DNA of 18,338 nucleotides from NCBI GenBank assembly GCA_964533935.1, contig CAZHOG010000016.1, positions 1 to 18,338 on the forward strand. Reading direction: 5' to 3'. The DNA is from RUG14121 sp964533935. GTDB lineage: Bacteria; Bacillota_I; Bacilli_A; RF39; UBA660. Both the position numbers and the translations under genes were made by a program. A model generated the notes under the pieces. That model saw only the letters and a list, made by a program, of their open reading frames with translations. It was not told where the DNA came from and made no database searches. Within the stretch, counting starts at the first letter, position 1; the number at the start of each line of letters is the position of its first letter. Positions 14,304 through 18,338 of this stretch are shown here, piece after piece.

Positions 14304-14807
14304 CTATAATTTTTTATTTAAATTTAATTCTAATAAATAATCCTCTAAATTAATACATTCTTTAATTCCAAAAGCATTCAAATAATTATTAAATACTTTA
14401 TCGTCTAAATTTATAACTCCACTATTATTCAATTCATCTACTAATTCTTTATTTAGTATTTCACTCGGCCACTCTTTTAAAGTTAATAATTTTAAATTAT
14501 CTTTTTTAGTAAATTGAATAAATGTAGGATCTATTAAAACTCTATTGATTTTATTTTCTATAGAATATTCTGCAATTAATATTACATGATCTATTCCAAA
14601 AGAATTTAAATCTACTAAATAATTTTTAATATGACATAAATCTAACTGACAACTTATTTGGTCAGCCATATATTTGCAAAATCCTTGGAAATCTTTGTTA
14701 ATATTTGTTAATTTATTCTTTTCCACAGCAACTATATTTTTAACAGTATCAATATTACCAGTGGGATTAATATTTAATAAACTATTATAAAATTCATTTA
14801 AATTCAA
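14304..14807 (-). CDS. Putative Cys-His-Asp (transglutaminase/papain-like) protein
   Basis: About 167 aa from TTG 14807. Key sites are GFCKYMADQIS (Cys44), DHVILIAEY (His74) and RVLIDPTFIQF (Asp93). This Cys, then His, then Asp-Pro-Thr order is that of transglutaminase-like cysteine hydrolases or peptidases. I do not recognise a named family. An open reading to an ATG at 14864 would add 19 residues (MNFFFIFLFIS...) resembling a membrane anchor, but those codons are the T-tract of a hairpin and have no ribosome site. TTG 14807 has AAGGGAG (14817-14823) 9 nt upstream and is preferred; other close starts cannot be excluded. It is the first gene of a two-gene operon with the Zn-PLC-like hydrolase and is divergent from the LCM methyltransferase. 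Activity is inferred from motif order only. Confidence 0.65.
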   Translation of the reverse strand: MNLNEFYNSLLNINPTGNIDTVKNIVAVEKNKLTNINKDFQGFCKYMADQISCQLDLCHIKNYLVDLNSFGIDHVILIAEYSIENKINRVLIDPTFIQFTKKDNLKLLTLKEWPSEILNKELVDELNNSGVINLDDKVFNNYLNAFGIKECINLEDYLLELNLNKKL

Positions 14808-14835
14808 TTTTTTCAACTCCCTTATTAATATACTA

Positions 14836-14877
14836 ATAAAAAGAAAAATAAAAAAGAAATTCATTTAAATTTCTTTT
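14836..14877 (-). terminator. 5'-leader hairpin with T-tract (terminator-like/attenuator candidate)
   Basis: A 10-bp perfect stem, AAAAGAAATT/AATTTCTTTT (14868-14877 with 14852-14861), and 6-nt loop are followed by a long T-rich run on the minus strand. It sits between the predicted promoter (14890-14918) and the TTG start, so it is at the very 5' end of the mRNA, with no upstream minus-strand gene to terminate. It may be an attenuator or a stability hairpin. Confidence 0.5.
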
Positions 14878-14889
14878 AAATATATATTT

Positions 14890-14918
14890 ATATTACCACA
14901 AAATGCATATTTTTTCAA
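14890..14918 (-). promoter_or_regulatory. Promoter of the transglutaminase-like/Zn-PLC-like operon
   Basis: The minus strand shows TTGAAA (14913-14918), a 17-nt spacer and TAATAT (14890-14895). Its -35 box lies back to back with the -35 of the divergent methyltransferase gene. Confidence 0.55.
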
Positions 14919-14926
14919 GGCTTGAA
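14914..14926. repeat. Perfect palindrome TTCAAGGCTTGAA over both -35 boxes
   Basis: A 6-1-6 perfect inverted repeat forms the core of both divergent -35 hexamers. It could be an operator for a dimeric regulator, or simply result from two TTGAA boxes facing away from each other. Confidence 0.5.
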
Positions 14927-14950
14927 TCATTTGATAAAAGAGCGTATTAA
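14922..14950 (+). promoter_or_regulatory. Promoter of the LCM methyltransferase gene
   Basis: The plus strand shows TTGAAT (14922-14927), a 17-nt spacer and TATTAA (14945-14950), about 20 nt before the ATG with AAGGAG in between. Confidence 0.55.
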
Positions 14951-14970
14951 GAATATATAAGGAGAAAAAA

Positions 14971-15846
14971 ATGAAAAATATAACTGCATTAATAACTTGC
15001 TTCGCAAGAGCTTATCATAATGAATTTAATGAATGTAAAATCTTTAATGACCCACTGGCTATAAAAATATTAGCTAAAGAAGAATTTGATTATATTAGTA
15101 AAAGTATGATTAAAAGTATTAATTTATTTAATCCCCAGTTTATTGGAAGTGATAATGATAAATTAGAATACATAGTTAATAATAATTTAGCACCGACAGT
15201 TTTAGCAAGAAGTAAATTTGCCAAAGATAAGTTAGATATTGAAATTAAATTAGGTGTTAAACAATATTTAGTATTTGCTTCAGGTTATGACGCATCATCT
15301 TTTAGAATAAATAGCAATTTAAAAAAATTCGAAATAGATAAATCCGACATAATCGAAGATAAAATTAAAAGATTAGTTAAAGCTAATATAGATTATTCAA
15401 GTGTTAATTTTATAAAAAGTGATTTAAATGATGATACTTGGAAAAATGAATTAATAGATAAAGGTTTTAAAGAAAATGATAAATCTTTTTGTACCCTTTT
15501 AGGAATTAGTTACTATTTAACTAAAGAACAATTCAATAATTTAATTCATAATATTTCAAGTATGATTACAAGTAAAAGTGCTATCGTGTTTGATTATCCA
15601 AATGAAATAGAAACTGAAAAAGAAAAAATAAATAAACAGTTAGCTGGAAATGTAAATGAAAAAATGAAATCTAATTATTCATATAAAGATATAGAGAAAA
15701 TCGCTGAAGATAATGATTTATTAATTTATGAACATATGAGTAATTCAGATATTGATAATAACTACTTTAAAATTTATAATACTTTAAATAAAAATAAAAT
15801 ATATACCCCAGTTGGTGTAAGTTATTGTTTGTTAATAAAAAAATAG
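14971..15846 (+). CDS. Leucine carboxyl methyltransferase (LCM/PPM) family SAM methyltransferase
   Basis: A 291-aa class I methyltransferase. The LCM-family N-terminus TALITCFARAYHNE (5-18) and IFNDPLA (24-30) precede APTVLARSKFA (74-84). The SAM-binding loop is YLVFASGYDASSFR (99-112), then EID (121-123), Asp151 and LLGISYYLTKEQF (176-188). These enzymes methylate carboxyl or other O groups of small molecules or protein C-termini; the substrate here is unknown. ATG 14971 follows AAGGAG. It is a single plus-strand gene between two minus-strand operons, with a shared terminator at its 3' end. Codon use and A/T content look like the neighbours, so there is no sign of recent transfer. Confidence 0.9.
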   Translation: MKNITALITCFARAYHNEFNECKIFNDPLAIKILAKEEFDYISKSMIKSINLFNPQFIGSDNDKLEYIVNNNLAPTVLARSKFAKDKLDIEIKLGVKQYLVFASGYDASSFRINSNLKKFEIDKSDIIEDKIKRLVKANIDYSSVNFIKSDLNDDTWKNELIDKGFKENDKSFCTLLGISYYLTKEQFNNLIHNISSMITSKSAIVFDYPNEIETEKEKINKQLAGNVNEKMKSNYSYKDIEKIAEDNDLLIYEHMSNSDIDNNYFKIYNTLNKNKIYTPVGVSYCLLIKK

Positions 15847-15875
15847 ACACATTATTTTATGTGTCTACTTTTTTT
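15837..15875. terminator. Bidirectional terminator between the methyltransferase and permease B
   Basis: A 9-bp perfect stem, TAGACACAT/ATGTGTCTA (15844-15852 with 15859-15867), and 6-nt loop are flanked by A-runs on the left and T-runs on the right. Both stop codons touch the stem. Confidence 0.9.
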
Positions 15876-16994
15876 AGTTATTATTAAGTTTATTACTATA
15901 AATATAATCATGAATAATAATACTATTAAGCAATTCAATATTAATGGTTTTAGTGAATTAAAATTATAAGTTTCTAAAGATGCAATTAATGAATTATTAT
16001 TTATATACCAATAAGATGGTAATACTTTTGCACATTTAACAACTATATCTGGTAAATATTGAACTGGAATAAAACTTCCACATATAAAACTTGAACCAAG
16101 TCCTACTATATTTACTATTGCACTAATAGCATTTTGATTACTTATTAAATTACCTGTTAAGAACCCTATTGATAAAGCGCATAACATAAATATTAATGAA
16201 TTTATAATATATAGTATTCCATTAGCAGTAAACATAACATCTCCAACTATAATGATACTTAATATTATTAATGCAACCCATACAATTAAAGTGAAACAAA
16301 CATTAGCTAAATATAATTCCATTGTAATTGATGAACTTTTTTTACTACTTATAATATTTCTTTTCTTAATCTTTTCTTGATTAAATTTTAATAGCATAAG
16401 AGCAGTTATATATATACAAATAGATAATATTGAATAATTAGAGAATGTATAAAAATAACTGGCTCTATCAAGTGAATCAACATCTAATTCACTTTTAATA
16501 GTTACTTTTGTACTAGTTTTAATCGAATCATTTATTGTATTTATTATTTCATCTTCATTATTTAATATATCATTAGATACATCTGCTATTTTAAAATATT
16601 GTTCTAATAACATTACAGCATAACTTGAATTAGAGCCAGTGGAATATTTAACATCTAACTCTTTTTCTTGATTATTTAAATAATCATTTGTATATCCATC
16701 ATAAATATAAACTACAGCATCTATATCTTGATAAAATAATGCATCATCTATTTTAGATTCTTCAAAATCTTTTACATTAGCAACATTATTTAAATACTTA
16801 TTAATATTTTTAATAATCTTTGTTTGTTTATCATAATTAATTATTGTTATATTAGGTTTAGATGCTTTAAATACTGTATTATTAGCATTTGACCCAGTAC
16901 TAAATAAAGTAAAACATAAAAGTATTGCAGTATATAAAAATATGATTCCTTTTTGTTTTTTTAATACTTTAAAATAATTTTTAAATACTATCAT
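15852..16994 (-). CDS. ABC-2 type exporter permease B
   Basis: A 380-aa permease of the ABC2_membrane_3 type. One N-terminal helix (about 17-33) is followed by a large extracytoplasmic domain (about 40-185) and about five to six C-terminal helices. The late GFLTGNLISNQNAISAI and GSSFICGSFIPVQYLP stretches match the family's conserved membrane core. It pairs with permease A as the second membrane half of an exporter driven by the ATPase at 18155. ATG 16994 is preceded by AGGAGG, overlaps the end of permease A by 14 nt and appears translationally coupled to it. The substrate is unknown; drugs, peptides or lipids are typical for the class. Confidence 0.93.
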   Translation of the reverse strand: MIVFKNYFKVLKKQKGIIFLYTAILLCFTLFSTGSNANNTVFKASKPNITIINYDKQTKIIKNINKYLNNVANVKDFEESKIDDALFYQDIDAVVYIYDGYTNDYLNNQEKELDVKYSTGSNSSYAVMLLEQYFKIADVSNDILNNEDEIINTINDSIKTSTKVTIKSELDVDSLDRASYFYTFSNYSILSICIYITALMLLKFNQEKIKKRNIISSKKSSSITMELYLANVCFTLIVWVALIILSIIIVGDVMFTANGILYIINSLIFMLCALSIGFLTGNLISNQNAISAIVNIVGLGSSFICGSFIPVQYLPDIVVKCAKVLPSYWYINNNSLIASLETYNFNSLKPLILNCLIVLLFMIIFIVINLIITKKSRHIK

Positions 16995-18155
16995 ACTTTT
17001 TCCTCCTTAAGAATATTGTGGCTCCAATTAATAAGATGGTTGATACTATTAAAAGACTTATAATATTAAAATAAAATCTAGATAAATCTTCATAATAATA
17101 TAGAGAATAAAAACCATCGGTTATCATATTAGCAGGATTCAATTTATTTATTATTGGGGCATTAGTATCAATAATATATTTCATTGTTACTCCCATCATT
17201 CCTGCAAAAAACAACCTAACATTACAACTATATTTGTAATACCAATTCTTGTACCATCATTTTTATATGGAATGGAACCAACAAATAATCCTAAGCATAA
17301 ACCTGCTAATGATCCAATAATAGATAATAGCAATACTAATGCTGTTTTAGGACCATAGTCTATATCTAAAATAAATTTTGTATAGATTAATAATAATCCA
17401 ATTGTTATTAATTGAATAATAAATGAAGATAATAATCCACTAAAAATTAATGTAATTCTTTTAGCTTTAGTTAAAGATATTCTAGAACCTTTTCTATTTA
17501 AGTTTCCTAAATAATTCTTAATTACTTCACTTGATAATAAAGCACCATATAAACATGTCATAGCAAGTAATGTATAATATTCAATCATCATATAATCCAT
17601 ATTTTTACTAGATACATTATTTAGATATTCTTTACTAGTACTTAATTTAGTAATAATATTTGTTGCTATTGCTGTTGGATCTGGTATTTCACCTTTTTCA
17701 ATGCTTAATTCTATTTCTTTTTCAGTTAATGTTGTTGTTAATAATTTATATTGTTCTATTTCATCAACAACATTCTTAACAATGGTTTGATTCAAACCAT
17801 TTTCTTTGGTAATTATTTCAACATTATCAGAAACATCAATAAATGCATCAATATCTTTATTATCTAATAGATCATTTAATTTATTTTTATTATCATAAGT
17901 GACATTGAATAATTGATCTTCATTTTTAGAATTACTTAATTCTTCTAATGTAGATTTTAAATATATATTATTTTCATAGTTTTCACTTTGAACAATTCCA
18001 ATGTTTATAATTTCTAATTTTTCTTTAGAAACCATATTGGAAAATGCCATATAAAAAAGTGTTCCTAAAACAAGTGGCCAAATAATAGACCAGAAGACAA
18101 GAGTTTTATTTTTCAATAAAATTTTAAAACTGTATTTAAAGTTATGAAAAAACAT
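16981..18155 (-). CDS. ABC-2 type exporter permease A, interrupted by a frameshift at a slippery T run
   Basis: The reading frame from ATG 18155 encodes 319 aa and stops at TGA 17196. The expected C-terminal portion (AGMMGVTMKYIIDTNAP onward, 74 aa) continues in the -1 frame to 16981. Joined, the product is about 391 aa, close to permease B (380). Architecture is normal: N-terminal helix (about 19-38), extracytoplasmic domain (about 45-185) and six C-terminal helices, the last with a cytoplasmic RRKK tail. The break is at TGT TTT TTG (17205-17213). A -1 slip on T TTT TTG gives C-F-L-A-G, as expected for this class, where FLAG-M-M/L-G is common. One extra T would give C-F-F-A-G. Programmed slippage, transcriptional slippage, a real mutation and a homopolymer read error are all possible. 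The ATG overlaps the ATPase stop by 1 nt (TAATG). Confidence 0.85.
17205..17211 (-). other. Slippery heptamer T TTT TTG at the permease A frame break
   Basis: In the zero frame the codons are TGT-TTT-TTG, which fits the X XXY YYZ pattern for -1 ribosomal slippage. After slipping, the next codon is GCA (Ala), continuing into the conserved C-terminal region. No strong downstream hairpin is evident by eye. An AGG lies only 3 nt upstream, closer than the usual -1 stimulatory spacing. Confidence 0.55.
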
Positions 18156-18338
18156 TAGTCTCTTAGTTCCTTACCAGTTAATTCTAAGAATACATCATTT
18201 AATGTAGGTCTTTCAGAATAAATATTATTATATTTTATTTTCTTGTCTTTTAAATAATCAATTAAGTCTTCTAAATTGTTTTTACCTTTTTTATATATTA
18301 TTAATAAGTTATTTTCAGAATAACTAACTTCATCAACA
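18155..18338 (-). CDS. ABC exporter ATP-binding protein, C-terminal part (cut by window edge)
   Basis: The last 60 codons of a minus-strand gene enter from the right edge and end at TAA 18155-18157. The translated end, SERPTLNDVFLELTGKELRD, is the classical C-terminus of DrrA/CcmA-like ABC-2 exporter ATPases (consensus PSLEDVFLxLTGxxLRD). Walker and signature motifs are outside the window. The stop overlaps the permease A start (TAATG), so it is the first visible gene of an ATPase-permease-permease operon. Confidence 0.9.
   Translation of the reverse strand, partial: VDEVSYSENNLLIIYKKGKNNLEDLIDYLKDKKIKYNNIYSERPTLNDVFLELTGKELRD

Noticed and set aside
13522..14864. Toxin-antitoxin interpretation of the two-gene operon
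   Set aside because: Both proteins have enzyme-like motifs and exceed typical antitoxin size; nothing resembles a DNA-binding antitoxin.
16981..17214. 77-aa frame as an independent small membrane gene
   Set aside because: It would start at a TTG inside the preceding frame with no proper ribosome site, and it completes the missing C-terminus of permease A.

Overview
The window is A/T-rich DNA from a low-GC Gram-positive bacterium. The 16S fragment, the T-box leader, the Shine-Dalgarno sites (AGGAGG type) and the gene set point to an uncultured gut-type member of the Bacilli near the RF39/Erysipelotrichales/Mollicutes-like lineages. This placement is inferred by eye and no database search was run. 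UGA acts as a stop (for example at 11188 and 12362) and Trp is UGG, so this is not a UGA=Trp mollicute.

Layout. 1-581 is the 5' part of a 16S rRNA gene on the minus strand. 582-993 is its leader, with a boxA-like site, two inverted repeats and three tandem promoters. Upstream, also on the minus strand, lie a DUF402 nucleotide phosphatase (994-1527), an S41 C-terminal processing protease (1586-2779), and leuS (2841-5255) with a small membrane protein overlapping its start (5248-5625). A leucine T-box (5642-5850) controls the last two. Then come a 183-aa unknown (5889-6440) and a GH31 glycosidase (6542-8968). A divergent YtqA-type radical SAM gene (9083-10006, +) converges on a Fic gene (10011-11129, -). 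Next is a minus-strand operon of two YibE/F membrane proteins and an ASCH protein (11188-13462). A further minus-strand pair encodes a GTG-started Zn-PLC-like hydrolase and a TTG-started Cys/His/Asp transglutaminase-like protein (13522-14807). It is divergent from an LCM-family methyltransferase (14971-15846, +). The window ends in an ABC-2 exporter operon on the minus strand (15852-18338): ATPase C-terminus, permease A with a frameshift, and permease B.

How it works together. The left part is housekeeping: rRNA, Leu-tRNA charging under T-box control, nucleotide clean-up and proteolysis. The right part is accessory: Fic, ASCH, YibE/F, methyltransferase, hydrolases and exporter. Genes are packed tightly. 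At several same-strand junctions the terminator of one gene physically overlaps the promoter of the next, and operon members overlap by 1 to 14 nt.

Most noteworthy are a single-frame break at a T TTT TTG slippery heptamer in permease A, a Gln at the expected GH31 acid/base position, the nested terminator/promoter junctions, and a divergent promoter pair whose -35 boxes form one palindrome.
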